From Cytophagaceae bacterium (GTDB lineage Bacteria; Bacteroidota; Bacteroidia; Cytophagales; Flexibacteraceae), in contig JAIXYP010000026.1 of the NCBI GenBank assembly GCA_027490155.1, forward strand, positions 1 to 58,927: a stretch of 58,927 nucleotides of DNA. Reading direction: 5' to 3'. How positions within the stretch are numbered: position 1 is the stretch's first letter; each line of letters begins with the position of its first letter. Shown here one piece after another: positions 46,838 through 56,625 of the stretch. The notes beneath the pieces were generated by a model, which was given only the letters and a program-made list of their open reading frames with translations, was not told the origin of the DNA and made no database searches. Both the position numbers and the translations under genes were made by a program.

Positions 46838-46869
46838 ATTGTAATTCAGAAACAAGTCCGATATGTTTA
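46838..46869 (+). promoter_or_regulatory. Probable promoter of the TonB receptor operon
   Basis: ATTG (46838-46841), 20 nt, then TATGTTTA (46862-46869); both boxes are one base off consensus. The receptor ATG is 26 nt downstream. Confidence 0.45.
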
Positions 46870-46894
46870 CCTCACCAATTAACCAAAATCACAA

Positions 46895-49555
46895 ATGAAA
46901 AAGTCTTTACAGCTAGTGGTGCTCATCCTGATGGGCATCATTCCTCACCTACTGATCCCGACGGAGTCCTTAGGACAGGCCGCAGGTTCAGGAAAAATCA
47001 GCGGTCGTGTTACAAGTAAATCGGGTGAGGCAGTGCCCTTTGCGACCGTTTATATACTTCAACCTGCTGTTAACGCTGCCGCTGATACGGGTGGTAATTA
47101 TATCCTGAAGCGTGTTCCAGCTGGTACCCACAAGGTTGTAGCCTCGTTCTTAGGTTACAAAAAGCAAACCCAAGAGGTAACCATCGTCGCAGACCAAAAC
47201 CTAAGCCTTGACTTTGTGTTGGACGAGGAAGGGTCTGTGACCAATGAAGTTATCGTGACAGGTAACCTGAACCCCAAAACGGCACTTGAGTCAAGTATAT
47301 CTGTGAGTACCATTAAGGAGTCACAGGTCAACGAAACAGCCCCTCGGTCCACTGCCGAAATTCTTCGTTCGATTCCTGGCCTGAAATCAGAGGCTTCGGC
47401 AGGGGAGGGGAACACCAACATTACTGTCCGGGGTGTGCCGATTGCAACTGGTGGATCTAAATTTTTGCTATTGCAGGAAGATGGCTTGCCAATCCTCCAG
47501 TTTGGGGACATCGCCTTTGGTACTGCTGATATCTTTATGCGGGCGGATAACACGATCAGTCGGATTGAGGCCCTACGTGGTGGGTCTGCCTCGACAATGG
47601 CTAGTAACTCGCCAGCGGGTATCATCAATTTTATCAGCAAAACTGGCAAAACTGCCGGCGGAAGTGTAGCTACAACAGTTGGGGTGGACTACAATAACTT
47701 CCGTACTGATTTCGAATACGGCGCGCCGATTGGCAATGGCTGGTCTATGCACGCGGGCGGCTTTTATCGTCTAGGCGATGGACCCCGCCGCACCAATTTT
47801 ACATCTAGCAACGGTGGTCAGTTTAAGGCAAACCTGACTAAAGAGTTCGACCGTGGGTATGCCCGCATTTATGTAAAATTCCTCAATGACAGGACCCCTG
47901 CCTATATGCCGATGCCAATAGAGGTGTCGGGTACCAATGCATCACCAACTTGGTCCTCTGCCTCTGGTTTCAGTGCTCTTACTGGTGCCCTCCAGAGTCC
48001 AAACTTGCTTAATAGTATTGGTACGGGCCCAGATGGTAACATCAGGCGTAGCAATGTAGGTGACGGCATCAATCCGGTTTCCTCTGCCATCGGATCCGAG
48101 TTTTCGTTTGACCTGGGCGAAGGTTATAGCATCGAGAACAAAAACAGATTCTCTTTCAACAGCGGTAATTTTATTGCCCCCTTCCCAGCCCAAGTGACTG
48201 ATGCTGCCACAATGCTTAATAGTATTGGTGGAGCAGGAGCGCGCTTGACCTATCTGGATGGCGGTGCCTACCCTGCTAATGCCAACGGCAATGATTTGTT
48301 GATGCGTGTCCACATGTTTGACACCAAACTCAACAACTTTAATAACTTCAGCAATGACCTGACCTTGAGCAAATCATTTGGTCGGACAAATATCCATGCT
48401 GGGGTATATAAGGCTTTCCAAACGATCAGTATGTCATGGCTTTGGGCTAGCTATTTGATGGATGTTAATGATAAAGGTGGACGTCTACTCAATGTCAACA
48501 ATGCAGCGGGTACTAGCCTAACAGACAACGGATTGCTGGCTTATGGTACGCCATTTTGGGGCAACTTGCACCGGAACTATGATACTCAATATGACATCAC
48601 GGCACCATATGCTAACGTTGAGGTTAATGTAACGGATGCACTAACAGTTGACCTTGGTGGTCGTTGGGATATCGGCAAGGTCTATGGTACTTATGCTGGG
48701 GCCAACATCAAGCAAGTTGATGTCAATGGCGATGGCCAGATCTCGGTAGCCGAGCAGACTGTTGAGGTCATTGACAATACAAAGGTTAATCCTGTCAACT
48801 ATAATTATGATTACCTGTCCTACTCAGCTGGTGCTAACTATCGTTTGACGGAGAATATGGCTGTTTTTGGTCGTTATAGCCAAGGTGCCCGTGCTAATGC
48901 TGATCGGCTCTTGTTTGGTCCTTATGTTCGGCCAGATGGCTCGGCTGTGGATGGTCTGAAGGCAGATGTCATCACACAGGCTGAGGCGGGTTACAAGCTC
49001 CGCAAAGCCCACTACACGATCAATGCGACTGCTTTCTTGGCCAATATCAACGAGCAGAACTATGAGGCTACTACACAGCTGACCGTCAACCGTGCTTACA
49101 GGTCGTTCGGCCTTGAACTGGATGGTATGGCTGAGTATGGCAACTTTAGCCTCCGTGGTGGTTTGACCTTGACCAACTCAAAAATTGTGCGCGATGAAAT
49201 CAATAGCGCACAAGAGGGTAAAACCCCACGTCGCCAATCGCCTTATATCTTCCAGATTATGCCGTCCTACAAATCCAAGGCACATTCTGTTGGCTTTAGT
49301 GCCATTGGTACTGGTCCGTCCTTCGCACAGGATAACAATGACCTTGTGATGCCGGGTTATGCCTACATCAATGCCTTTGTCAACATAGCGCTTACCAAGG
49401 GATTGACCCTATCATTCAATGCCAATAATATCTTTAATCAGATTGGCATTACCGAAAGTGAAGATGGTTCGATTGTCGAAAACCAACGAAATATCGTCAG
49501 GGCCCGCTCTATCGCTGGTCGGACCATTTCTTCGAGTCTGCGATTCTCGTTCTAG
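46895..49555 (+). CDS. TonB-dependent outer-membrane receptor with carboxypeptidase-regulatory-like domain
   Basis: An 886-aa outer-membrane transporter for energy-coupled uptake. The signal peptide (LVVLILMGIIPHLLIPTESLGQ) is followed by a CarboxypepD_reg-like domain (about 34-115, GRVTSKSGEAVPFATVYI...GNYILKRVPAGTHKVV). The plug follows at about 125-255 (SVSTIKESQVNETAPRS, LRSIPGLKSEAS, ITVRGVP, NSPAGIINFISKTG). The rest is a beta barrel ending in SSLRFSF. No SusD-like partner gene follows, so it is not a classical SusCD pair. It is the first gene of the LacI-linked locus and should import the oligosaccharide whose hydrolase and porter are encoded next. Confidence 0.94.
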   Translation: MKKSLQLVVLILMGIIPHLLIPTESLGQAAGSGKISGRVTSKSGEAVPFATVYILQPAVNAAADTGGNYILKRVPAGTHKVVASFLGYKKQTQEVTIVADQNLSLDFVLDEEGSVTNEVIVTGNLNPKTALESSISVSTIKESQVNETAPRSTAEILRSIPGLKSEASAGEGNTNITVRGVPIATGGSKFLLLQEDGLPILQFGDIAFGTADIFMRADNTISRIEALRGGSASTMASNSPAGIINFISKTGKTAGGSVATTVGVDYNNFRTDFEYGAPIGNGWSMHAGGFYRLGDGPRRTNFTSSNGGQFKANLTKEFDRGYARIYVKFLNDRTPAYMPMPIEVSGTNASPTWSSASGFSALTGALQSPNLLNSIGTGPDGNIRRSNVGDGINPVSSAIGSEFSFDLGEGYSIENKNRFSFNSGNFIAPFPAQVTDAATMLNSIGGAGARLTYLDGGAYPANANGNDLLMRVHMFDTKLNNFNNFSNDLTLSKSFGRTNIHAGVYKAFQTISMSWLWASYLMDVNDKGGRLLNVNNAAGTSLTDNGLLAYGTPFWGNLHRNYDTQYDITAPYANVEVNVTDALTVDLGGRWDIGKVYGTYAGANIKQVDVNGDGQISVAEQTVEVIDNTKVNPVNYNYDYLSYSAGANYRLTENMAVFGRYSQGARANADRLLFGPYVRPDGSAVDGLKADVITQAEAGYKLRKAHYTINATAFLANINEQNYEATTQLTVNRAYRSFGLELDGMAEYGNFSLRGGLTLTNSKIVRDEINSAQEGKTPRRQSPYIFQIMPSYKSKAHSVGFSAIGTGPSFAQDNNDLVMPGYAYINAFVNIALTKGLTLSFNANNIFNQIGITESEDGSIVENQRNIVRARSIAGRTISSSLRFSF

Positions 49556-49652
49556 CACCTGGTATGGTTCTGGGCCAAGTTCTTGGGTGGACTTGGCCTT
49601 TGACCATTCTGGTGACATACTTCATTCTCACTTCTTATCAATCGATGGTTAT

Positions 49653-50936
49653 ATGTCTAGAGCAGCATCAAATAATAGTGATGAAGCCATGGCTGAGGCC
49701 TGGCGTGTGCTTAATAGTTGTATAGCGCAACAAACTGATGGTCTGGGTACCATATTGATTAAGGGTTTATACGCCTCCGACCTAGACCGTGATAACTATA
49801 AACGCATCTGGGCACGCGATGCCATGATTGCGGGTTTAGCCATTGTGCTTACTCCAAAATCTGGTAATGAACTGAAGGATGCTTTTCGGGCCTCTGTTTT
49901 GGCTTTGGCCTCGCAGCAAGCGGCAAATGGTCAAATTCCGTCTAATATCGGTATTGGTCCTGATGATAAACCAAGCTATGGGTCATTAGTTGGGCGGGTA
50001 GATGCAACAACATGGTGGATTATTGGTGCCTGTATATTAGGTGCTCAGGATCCGGACATTAAAATGCAATTGGCTGCCCCTGTCGCCAAGGCCATAGAGA
50101 TGCTCAAGGCATGGGAGTTTAACCAGCGTGGGCTGCTTTATACTCCGCTAGGTGGCAATTGGGCAGACGAATATCTAGTACAGGGATATACCCTTTATGA
50201 CAACTGTTTGTACTTGTGGGCGTTGCGGGCAGCTGCAAAGGTCTATAGCACAGTAGGCTATATGGAACAAGCGGCGACTTTAGAGCGTACTATCGTGGCT
50301 AATTATCTCCCTGGAGGATTCGATCAATCGAGCATAATCCATCCCACAGCTTATGCCGATGCCAACCAACAAATGCCTGATGGACCTTACTTCTGGTGTT
50401 GTTTCGGTCCGCAGGGATATGACACTCGTTGGGATATGGCTGGCAATGCATTGGCTTTGCTGCTGGGGTTGCATCCTGACCCAGATAAGTTGGTGGCATT
50501 TTTGTCATCAATGGCAAAAGGCCAAGGACATTGGTTGTTGCCTGTATTCAGCCCGGTGGTTGAGCCTACAGATTGGCAATGGCAATTGTTAAGACTCAAT
50601 TATACGCATGCGTTTAAGAATCAGCCACACCATTTCCATAACGGCGGGTGTTGGCCTGTTTTTATGGGGATGCTGTCATTAGGGCTTGCTGCTAATTGTG
50701 TTACTGCGCTTTCGGCAACAATCGAAAGTCAGATCATTGATGCCCTTAATGCGGAGGTGCCACCCTATTCGTTCCATGAATATTGGACTACTGACCATCA
50801 ACAACCATCTGGCGTATCTCCCTTGGCCTATACTGCAACAGGGACAATTTTGGCTTGCCTAGCAGCTCAGTATCAATCAAAGCAAGTAGTACCAAACCTA
50901 ACATCGATTCTTTGTAATGACAACCGAAAAGATTGA
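49653..50936 (+). CDS. (alpha/alpha)6-barrel glycoside hydrolase, GH100 (neutral invertase)-like
   Basis: A 427-aa protein without a signal peptide, hence cytoplasmic. Motifs in order: RIWARDAMIAG (51-61, the IW.RD motif of the catalytic Asp region), LVGRVDATTWWII (112-124), YTLYDNCLYLWAL, FHNGGCWPVFMG near 330, and a C-terminal FHEYWTTDHQQPSGVSPLAYTATG. They match by memory the order of alkaline/neutral invertases (GH100), whose block reads HNGG.WP. A glycogen-debranching-like (GH133) relative is the main alternative. The frame extends upstream into the receptor gene; the ATG at 49653 is chosen as it follows the receptor stop by 97 nt. It overlaps the downstream kinase gene by 20 nt. Probably splits sucrose or a related glycoside. 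Confidence 0.75.
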   Translation: MSRAASNNSDEAMAEAWRVLNSCIAQQTDGLGTILIKGLYASDLDRDNYKRIWARDAMIAGLAIVLTPKSGNELKDAFRASVLALASQQAANGQIPSNIGIGPDDKPSYGSLVGRVDATTWWIIGACILGAQDPDIKMQLAAPVAKAIEMLKAWEFNQRGLLYTPLGGNWADEYLVQGYTLYDNCLYLWALRAAAKVYSTVGYMEQAATLERTIVANYLPGGFDQSSIIHPTAYADANQQMPDGPYFWCCFGPQGYDTRWDMAGNALALLLGLHPDPDKLVAFLSSMAKGQGHWLLPVFSPVVEPTDWQWQLLRLNYTHAFKNQPHHFHNGGCWPVFMGMLSLGLAANCVTALSATIESQIIDALNAEVPPYSFHEYWTTDHQQPSGVSPLAYTATGTILACLAAQYQSKQVVPNLTSILCNDNRKD

Positions 50937-51576
50937 ATTAAGACCTTCATTTCTGACGCTAGGAAAAACTTTAGTTTCAGAAATTATAGGGTTTTATCCT
51001 TCATTATCAACTGGGGGGCAGCCTAAGCTTGTGATCGGGATTGCAGGGGAGTCTGGCAGTGGGAAATCAGTTACGGCCCTAGTGCTAAAACACGTTTTGG
51101 CGGAGGCTGGTATTAGGTCTGTCGTACTTTCCATTGATAACTACTTCAAATTAGCTCCTAAGCAAAATGACCTAGCAAGGCGCCAGAATATTGATCAGGT
51201 TGGGCCTTCAGAGGTCCGATTGGCATTGCTGCAGGCGCACCTATTTGCTTTTGTGGCTGGGCATACGGCCATTGTCGTTCCAGTAACTGATTATGCCAAT
51301 GATCGATTTGAACGTGAGGTTATTGACCTTGAAGATGTGGATGTCTTGATTGTGGAAGGAACATATGTCTATATGTTGGATGGTATTGATCGGTTGGTGT
51401 TTCTGGACCATAACTATAAGGACACCCATGCGCAGCGCCTAGCCCGTAACAGGGACAAAATGGATGACTTTGTGGAGCAGGTTCTGGAGATCGAACACAA
51501 GATCATCAGCGAGGGGAGGCAAAAAGCTGATTTTAGGATTACTACTGACTACCAAGTTAACTTCGTGCAACGATGA
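50917..51576 (+). CDS. Uridine-kinase-like P-loop kinase in the sugar locus
   Basis: A 219-aa cytoplasmic kinase of the uridine kinase/phosphoribulokinase superfamily. Walker A is GESGSGKS (44-51). A substrate-side Asp in LSIDNYFKL follows, then the Walker B-like VDVLIVEGTYVY, and the lid contains HAQRLARNRDK. The N-terminus (about 1-30) is extended relative to Udk. It overlaps the hydrolase gene by 20 nt and the porter gene by 4 nt, so it is surely co-transcribed with them. Uridine would be an odd substrate here. Phosphorylation of a sugar released by the hydrolase is more sensible by context, but this is inference. Confidence 0.85.
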   Translation: MTTEKIELRPSFLTLGKTLVSEIIGFYPSLSTGGQPKLVIGIAGESGSGKSVTALVLKHVLAEAGIRSVVLSIDNYFKLAPKQNDLARRQNIDQVGPSEVRLALLQAHLFAFVAGHTAIVVPVTDYANDRFEREVIDLEDVDVLIVEGTYVYMLDGIDRLVFLDHNYKDTHAQRLARNRDKMDDFVEQVLEIEHKIISEGRQKADFRITTDYQVNFVQR

Positions 51577-52874
51577 TGCGACCTCGCCTTAAGTTTTGGC
51601 AAATTTGGAACATGAGCTTTGGTCTGCTCGGTATCCAGTATGCCTTTGGGCTGCAGCAAGCCAATATGAGCCCTATATATCGGTATTTGGGTGCTGATGA
51701 GGCCTCAATCCCATGGCTTTGGCTTGCAGGCCCAATAACTGGTTTGATCATCCAGCCTATTATTGGTGCTATGAGCGATCATACCTGGCACCCTAGATGG
51801 GGTAGGAGGAGGCCTTATTTTGCTATTGGGGCGGTGTTGACGAGCATTGCCTTGGTCTTGATGCCTTATTCATCCTCGCTCTGGATGGCAGCAGCTTTGC
51901 TTTGGCTGCTGGATGGTGCTGCTAACATCACGATGGAGCCTTTCCGGGCCCTGATTGCTGACAATTTACCAGAAGAGCAACGTGTGACGGGATTTTCGTT
52001 GCAGAGCTTTTTTGTCGGGATGGGGCAAACTTTAGCCAACCTGATGCCGCTGATTTTGGTTGGTGTTGGCTTTTCGGTCCAGTCAATGTCTGGGTCTGAC
52101 AGGATTCCGGATTTCGTTAAGTGGTCCTTTATCATTGGGGCGGTATCGATCTTGTTTTCGGTTGGGGTGACGATTTTCACGACCAAGGAATATCCTCCTA
52201 CCGACCAAGAACGGACTAAGCCACGAACGCCAATTTTTACTGAAATATTTGCGGCTATCCGCGAGATGCCTAAAGTGATGAAACAACTTTGGTGGGTCAA
52301 GTTTTTTACTTGGTTTAGCCTGCCGCTGATGTGGCAATACTTGGCCATCGCGATTGCTGAGCGTTGTTTTGGTGCCACCGAGCCTTCAGATCCTGGGTTT
52401 GCTGATGGTGTAAAGTGGGGCAACTTGGGTTTGGCGATCTTTAATGTGGCCTGTTTTGTTTTCTCGATGTTTTTGCAGCCATTATCAGCCCGTATGCAAC
52501 CCAAAAACATCCATGCATTAGCCTTGGTATTGGGCGGCGTTGGTTTTATTTCGATGGAGGTATCTACGCATCAATACCATTTTATGATAGGGATGGCGAT
52601 GGTTGGTGTGGCTTGGGCCTCGATTATGTCCACACCGTATGTGATTTTGTCAGGCGGTGTGCCAGCTAGTAGAATGGGCGTTTATATGGGGATATTTAAC
52701 ATGTTTATTGTCATCCCGCAGATTTGCAACATGGTCTTGATCCCGTTCATCTATAATAATCTGTTAGGCGGTAGCCCGATCCATGCACTGTGCTTTGCTG
52801 GCATTTCGTTGCTAGTGGCGGGTTGGTTTAGCTATCGGCTTAGGTTATCGCCTGAGGACCAAGTAACTATTTAA
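51573..52874 (+). CDS. MFS sugar porter of the SLC45/GPH (sucrose or maltose) type
   Basis: A 433-aa inner-membrane transporter with about 12 helices. The start (FWQIWNMSFGLLGIQYAFGLQQANMSPIYRYLG, given in part: GLQQANMSPIYRYLG) and the loop SDHTWHPRWGRRRPYF with its RWGRRRP motif are those of cation-coupled sucrose/maltose-type symporters. It overlaps the kinase gene by 4 nt (ATGA) and is the last gene of the locus. It should import the sugar from the periplasm after the TonB receptor passes it across the outer membrane. Substrate is inferred from context. Confidence 0.88.
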   Translation: MMRPRLKFWQIWNMSFGLLGIQYAFGLQQANMSPIYRYLGADEASIPWLWLAGPITGLIIQPIIGAMSDHTWHPRWGRRRPYFAIGAVLTSIALVLMPYSSSLWMAAALLWLLDGAANITMEPFRALIADNLPEEQRVTGFSLQSFFVGMGQTLANLMPLILVGVGFSVQSMSGSDRIPDFVKWSFIIGAVSILFSVGVTIFTTKEYPPTDQERTKPRTPIFTEIFAAIREMPKVMKQLWWVKFFTWFSLPLMWQYLAIAIAERCFGATEPSDPGFADGVKWGNLGLAIFNVACFVFSMFLQPLSARMQPKNIHALALVLGGVGFISMEVSTHQYHFMIGMAMVGVAWASIMSTPYVILSGGVPASRMGVYMGIFNMFIVIPQICNMVLIPFIYNNLLGGSPIHALCFAGISLLVAGWFSYRLRLSPEDQVTI

Positions 52875-52952
52875 TATCGTAGTAATGGTTGTTTAGTAAT
52901 GCCGACTTTCAGGGGCATTGCCGATTGCCGGATCGTTTAGGCATCAGACGGG

Positions 52953-52997
52953 TAACAAAACAAAAGCCCTACCATCAGGATTTGATAGTAGGGCTTT
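52953..52997 (-). terminator. Intrinsic terminator of dnaK
   Basis: AAAGCCCTACCATCA pairs with TGATAGTAGGGCTTT (one mismatch) around a 5-nt loop; on the minus strand it is followed by T-rich sequence. It lies 33 nt past the dnaK stop. Confidence 0.85.
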
Positions 52998-53029
52998 GTG
53001 CTTACAGGAGTTAAAATCCCGATCGGGAC

Positions 53030-54931
53030 TTAGCTTTTGACCTCTTCGTAATTGACGTCCTCGACGCCATTTTCGTCGGTGTTGTTGGCAGCACCACCTG
53101 GTTGGGCTCCGTTTCCGTCACCACTGGTGTTGTTGTACATCTCGCCACTGGCAGCTTGCCATGCAGTGTTAAGGGCAGCTAGGGCTGTATCAATAGCACT
53201 GACATCTTGGCTAGCATGGGCTGCCTTGAGGTCCTCGAGGGCGGTCTGAATGCCAGCTTTGGTGCTGTCGCTCATTTTGTCGCCGTACTCGGAAAGTTGT
53301 TTTTCGGTGCTGAAGATCATCGAGTCGGCTGCATTGATTTTCTCAATACGCTCTTTCTCGAGTTTGTCTTCGTTCTCGTTGGCCTTAGCCTCGGCACGCA
53401 TGCGCTCGATATCTGCATCAGATAAGCCAGAGCTGGCCTCGATCCGGATCTTTTGCTCTTTGTTTGTGCCTTTATCCTTGGCTGACACATGGAGGATACC
53501 GTTGGCATCGATGTCAAATGTGACTTCGACTTGTGGTACGCCACGTGGTGCCGGCGGAATGTCGCTCAGGTGGAAACGGCCGATGGTACGATTGTCTTTG
53601 GCCATTGGGCGCTCGCCTTGCAAAACGTGAATCTCGACTGATGGTTGGTTGTCAGACGCGGTGCTGAAAACCTCGGACTTGCGGCTCGGGATGGTGGTGT
53701 TGCTCGAGATCAGGGTTGTGAAGACACCACCCATGGTCTCAATGCCTAGGGATAGTGGGGTCACGTCCAGCAAGAGGACATCCTTCACCTCGCCGGTTAG
53801 GACACCACCTTGGATAGCAGCGCCGATGGCAACTACTTCGTCCGGATTGACGCCTTTGTTTGGCTTGCGGTTGAAGAATTTTTCAACTTCATCCTGGATG
53901 CGTGGGATACGGGTTGAACCACCTACAAGGATAACATCATCGATCTGACCTGTGGTGAAACCTGAGTTTTTGAGGGCGCGGCGGCAAGGCTCCAGCGTGC
54001 GTTGGATGAGGTCATCACAAAGCTGCTCGAACTTGGCACGTGACAACTTGCGGACAAGGTGCTTCGGTGCTGAGTCGATGACGGTGATGTAAGGCAAGTT
54101 AATCTCGGTCTCAGAAGAGCTAGAAAGCTCGATCTTGGCCTTTTCAGCAGCTTCTTTGAGGCGCTGAAGTGCCATAGGGTCTTTGCGGAGGTCAACACGC
54201 TCTTCGCTCAAGAACTCAGTGGCTAACCAGTCGATGATCTTCTGATCAAAGTCGTCGCCACCTAGGTGGGTATCACCATCGGTGCTTTTTACTTCGAAGA
54301 CGCCATCACCCAACTCGAGGATGCTGACATCGAAGGTGCCACCACCAAGGTCAAAGACTGCGATTTTGGCTTCTTGATTTTTTTTGTCTAGGCCGTAAGC
54401 CAAGGCTGCTGCTGTTGGCTCGTTGATGATGCGTTTAACATCAAGACCTGCGATCTGGCCAGCTTCTTTGGTTGCTTGACGCTCAGCATCGTTAAAGTAA
54501 GCTGGTACGGTGATCACAGCTTCGGTGACTGTGGTACCCAAATAGTCCTCGGCAGTTGACTTCATCTTCTGAAGGATCATGGCCGAAAGCTCTTGCGGGG
54601 TGTAAAGGCGATCGCCAATCCGGACACGTGGGGTGTCGTTGGCGCCCTGCTCGACTTTGTAGGGCATCTGTCCGGCCTCTTTGGTGCTGGCAGAGTATTT
54701 TTTGCCCATAAAGCGCTTTACGGACGAAATGGTATTGGTGGGGTTGGTGATGGCCTGACGTTTGGCAGAGTCACCGACTTTGCGCTCGCCATTGCCATTG
54801 TCCAAAAACGCCACGATCGAAGGGGTGGTCCGACGTCCTTCGCTATTCTGGATTACGACAGGCTCGTTACCTTCCATTACGGCAACACAGCTATTGGTGG
54901 TGCCTAAGTCTATTCCTATTATCTTTCCCAT
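53030..54931 (-). CDS. dnaK: Molecular chaperone DnaK (Hsp70)
   Basis: A 633-aa cytoplasmic chaperone that folds and disaggregates proteins with DnaJ and GrpE. The N-terminal ATPase domain opens with [20 protein letters not shown] and contains [18 protein letters not shown] and [13 protein letters not shown]. The interdomain linker is [16 protein letters not shown], and the substrate-binding domain follows. The disordered tail ends in [10 protein letters not shown], a usual Bacteroidota variation of the EEVD-like end. Length is normal. dnaJ and grpE are not adjacent. A pseudo-palindrome lies 126 nt upstream. Confidence 0.98.
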   Translation of the reverse strand: MGKIIGIDLGTTNSCVAVMEGNEPVVIQNSEGRRTTPSIVAFLDNGNGERKVGDSAKRQAITNPTNTISSVKRFMGKKYSASTKEAGQMPYKVEQGANDTPRVRIGDRLYTPQELSAMILQKMKSTAEDYLGTTVTEAVITVPAYFNDAERQATKEAGQIAGLDVKRIINEPTAAALAYGLDKKNQEAKIAVFDLGGGTFDVSILELGDGVFEVKSTDGDTHLGGDDFDQKIIDWLATEFLSEERVDLRKDPMALQRLKEAAEKAKIELSSSSETEINLPYITVIDSAPKHLVRKLSRAKFEQLCDDLIQRTLEPCRRALKNSGFTTGQIDDVILVGGSTRIPRIQDEVEKFFNRKPNKGVNPDEVVAIGAAIQGGVLTGEVKDVLLLDVTPLSLGIETMGGVFTTLISSNTTIPSRKSEVFSTASDNQPSVEIHVLQGERPMAKDNRTIGRFHLSDIPPAPRGVPQVEVTFDIDANGILHVSAKDKGTNKEQKIRIEASSGLSDADIERMRAEAKANENEDKLEKERIEKINAADSMIFSTEKQLSEYGDKMSDSTKAGIQTALEDLKAAHASQDVSAIDTALAALNTAWQAASGEMYNNTSGDGNGAQPGGAANNTDENGVEDVNYEEVKS

Positions 54932-55056
54932 AGTATCTTGGACGACTGCCTATTCGTAGCAGGTCTCACAGCCATTAGGCAAGCCTTATGCCAAGCGCTA
55001 GCTGGAGCAAGATACCTGACGGCTTGTCGCTTTTTGGCAGATTTTAGGCTAAGTTT

Positions 55057-55072
55057 CTGACAAATTTATCAG
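55057..55072. promoter_or_regulatory. Pseudo-palindrome upstream of dnaK
   Basis: CTGACAAATTTATCAG: the arms CTGAYAAA/TTTRTCAG pair with one wobble. It lies in the 176-nt gap before dnaK, about 126 nt from its ATG. A heat-shock regulator site is a possible reading; none is established here. Confidence 0.35.
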
Positions 55073-55107
55073 CCTAGGCAAGGGGATAAGGCCCCAATTC
55101 TGTCAGG

Positions 55108-56355
55108 TTAGGGTTGTTTGGGTTTGTTGTAAAAGCTGTTTAGGGCCTTCATGATGATCCATCCGCTAAGGCGGTTGTCGTACTCGGACGTGATGCTGCC
55201 GCCACCTTCGCAGAGGTAGGCACTGGCGCCATGTCGTTTGGCAGGTCCGCCTGCCCACATGACATCATCAATGGCCTCAGGTTTGGCTAGGTAGACTGGT
55301 TTGATGAGCTTGGCACCATCAAAACGTTTGATCAGTTTGGCTAGTCGTTGCCATCCTCCCAGCTGTGTCGTTTCGCGCGGATTGGCTCCGCGGACGCCGA
55401 TATCTACCAGACCTGGCCATGTATGAACGGACCAAACGGCATCGAGGCCAGTCTCGGTCCTGACGATACGCTCTAGATCCTGCTGGACTAGGTAGGCCTC
55501 TTGGGGTTGGGTTTTCGGATTGGGGCCTGTGATACTAAACGTGCGGTTCAGGTCCTTGCCATCTGCAGCCACCCGATACCAACCTTTGGCTGGGGCATCG
55601 GGGCTCATGTAAAACACGAAGTGACAGATGGTATTTTCGAGTAGCGTTTGGCCACTGTCGCCTAGCAGAAAATCGACCATGCCTTGCATCCGCCGATGGG
55701 CGTTATGCTCGCCGGGGTGTTGGCTGCCGAAGTAGATGCCCCAGCGTTTGTTGGCAGGCACTTTGCTTTTGTGCCCCGTTATCGTGAGGCGGTAAAAATA
55801 AGTACCACCTTGGCTTTTGCCGATGGCAGCCATCGAGCAATTAGGGTTGTTGCTTTGTTCGGTTAGCCAAACTAGGTGGTCTTTGTGGCTGTACGGTACC
55901 TGCGTGCCGATCCAGACACTGTCTGCTGTAAATGCGGGAAAGTCGAGGGTGTCGCATTTAGGACTAGTGTCGCGGTTCTGGTGCCATTGGATGGGGTGCC
56001 AGGTGATGCGGTCGTAACTATAGCTCTGGAAGTATTCGTTAAAAGCATAGTCTCTGGTGCCGCTATCGAACTTGACGATGAGCCTAAGCGCTACGTCTTT
56101 GGCAGCCTGCTTGATGTAGCAATTGAGTTTATTGGGCCAGGTGTTGTGTGTTGGTGCATGGCCAAGGGTCACGACGAAGGTATTGCCACCTTGGTGGGTT
56201 ACAGAGGCACCCTCGCTACCGAGGCCGCCGACTTTGCCGCTGAAGTCAAAATGCTCGGGCTTGAGTTTGCTGGCATTTTGGCCATTGGTCCTGAAGCCGA
56301 CTAGCGTTATAGCCGTTGCGATAAGGAGCGGAAGAAAAAAGACCTTTGTTTTCAT
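55108..56355 (-). CDS. Secreted M14-family zinc carboxypeptidase-like protein
   Basis: A 415-aa exported protein. The ATG at 56355 starts a signal peptide (FFLPLLIATAITLVGF); a longer frame begins at a TTG at 56442. An N-terminal beta domain (about 30-165) of the kind that precedes cytosolic-carboxypeptidase-like M14 enzymes is followed by the catalytic domain. It has the zinc-binding GSQHPGEHNAH (HxxE type), the substrate-binding GKDLNRTF and the second His in VWSVHTWPG. A candidate catalytic Glu is in YLCEGGGS. No sorting domain is present. It lies just left of the CRISPR array but shows no link to it. Confidence 0.85.
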   Translation of the reverse strand: MKTKVFFLPLLIATAITLVGFRTNGQNASKLKPEHFDFSGKVGGLGSEGASVTHQGGNTFVVTLGHAPTHNTWPNKLNCYIKQAAKDVALRLIVKFDSGTRDYAFNEYFQSYSYDRITWHPIQWHQNRDTSPKCDTLDFPAFTADSVWIGTQVPYSHKDHLVWLTEQSNNPNCSMAAIGKSQGGTYFYRLTITGHKSKVPANKRWGIYFGSQHPGEHNAHRRMQGMVDFLLGDSGQTLLENTICHFVFYMSPDAPAKGWYRVAADGKDLNRTFSITGPNPKTQPQEAYLVQQDLERIVRTETGLDAVWSVHTWPGLVDIGVRGANPRETTQLGGWQRLAKLIKRFDGAKLIKPVYLAKPEAIDDVMWAGGPAKRHGASAYLCEGGGSITSEYDNRLSGWIIMKALNSFYNKPKQP

Positions 56356-56625
56356 GACCTCAAAGTTGGTGATTGGAACGGGATTGGCAAGGGGGGGTAC
56401 AGCTAAAGGGGACCCATGGCTATTGCGTGATTGTAAACGCAATGAATAGCTATCCGGATTATCTGCCGGAATGTATGGCGCGAATTAGTTACGTAGATGA
56501 TGATTTTGGTAGCGGTGTCTTTTAATAATTTAATTAAATAATGAAATATTTGTAAAAGATTAAATACATACTTAGTTATTGCAGGCGAAGCCTGCTATTG
56601 GTTCAGATTTACTTATGACGACTTA
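56356..56625. other. AT-rich flank (possible leader) before the CRISPR array
   Basis: 270 nt with no gene. The part from about 56520 to 56580 is very AT-rich (TTAATAATTTAATTAAATAA). A perfect hairpin GCAGGC-GAA-GCCTGC sits at 56581-56595, 31 nt before the first repeat. No sequence complementary to the repeat (an anti-repeat for a tracrRNA) was seen here. Whether this is the leader or the distal end is not decided. Confidence 0.5.
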
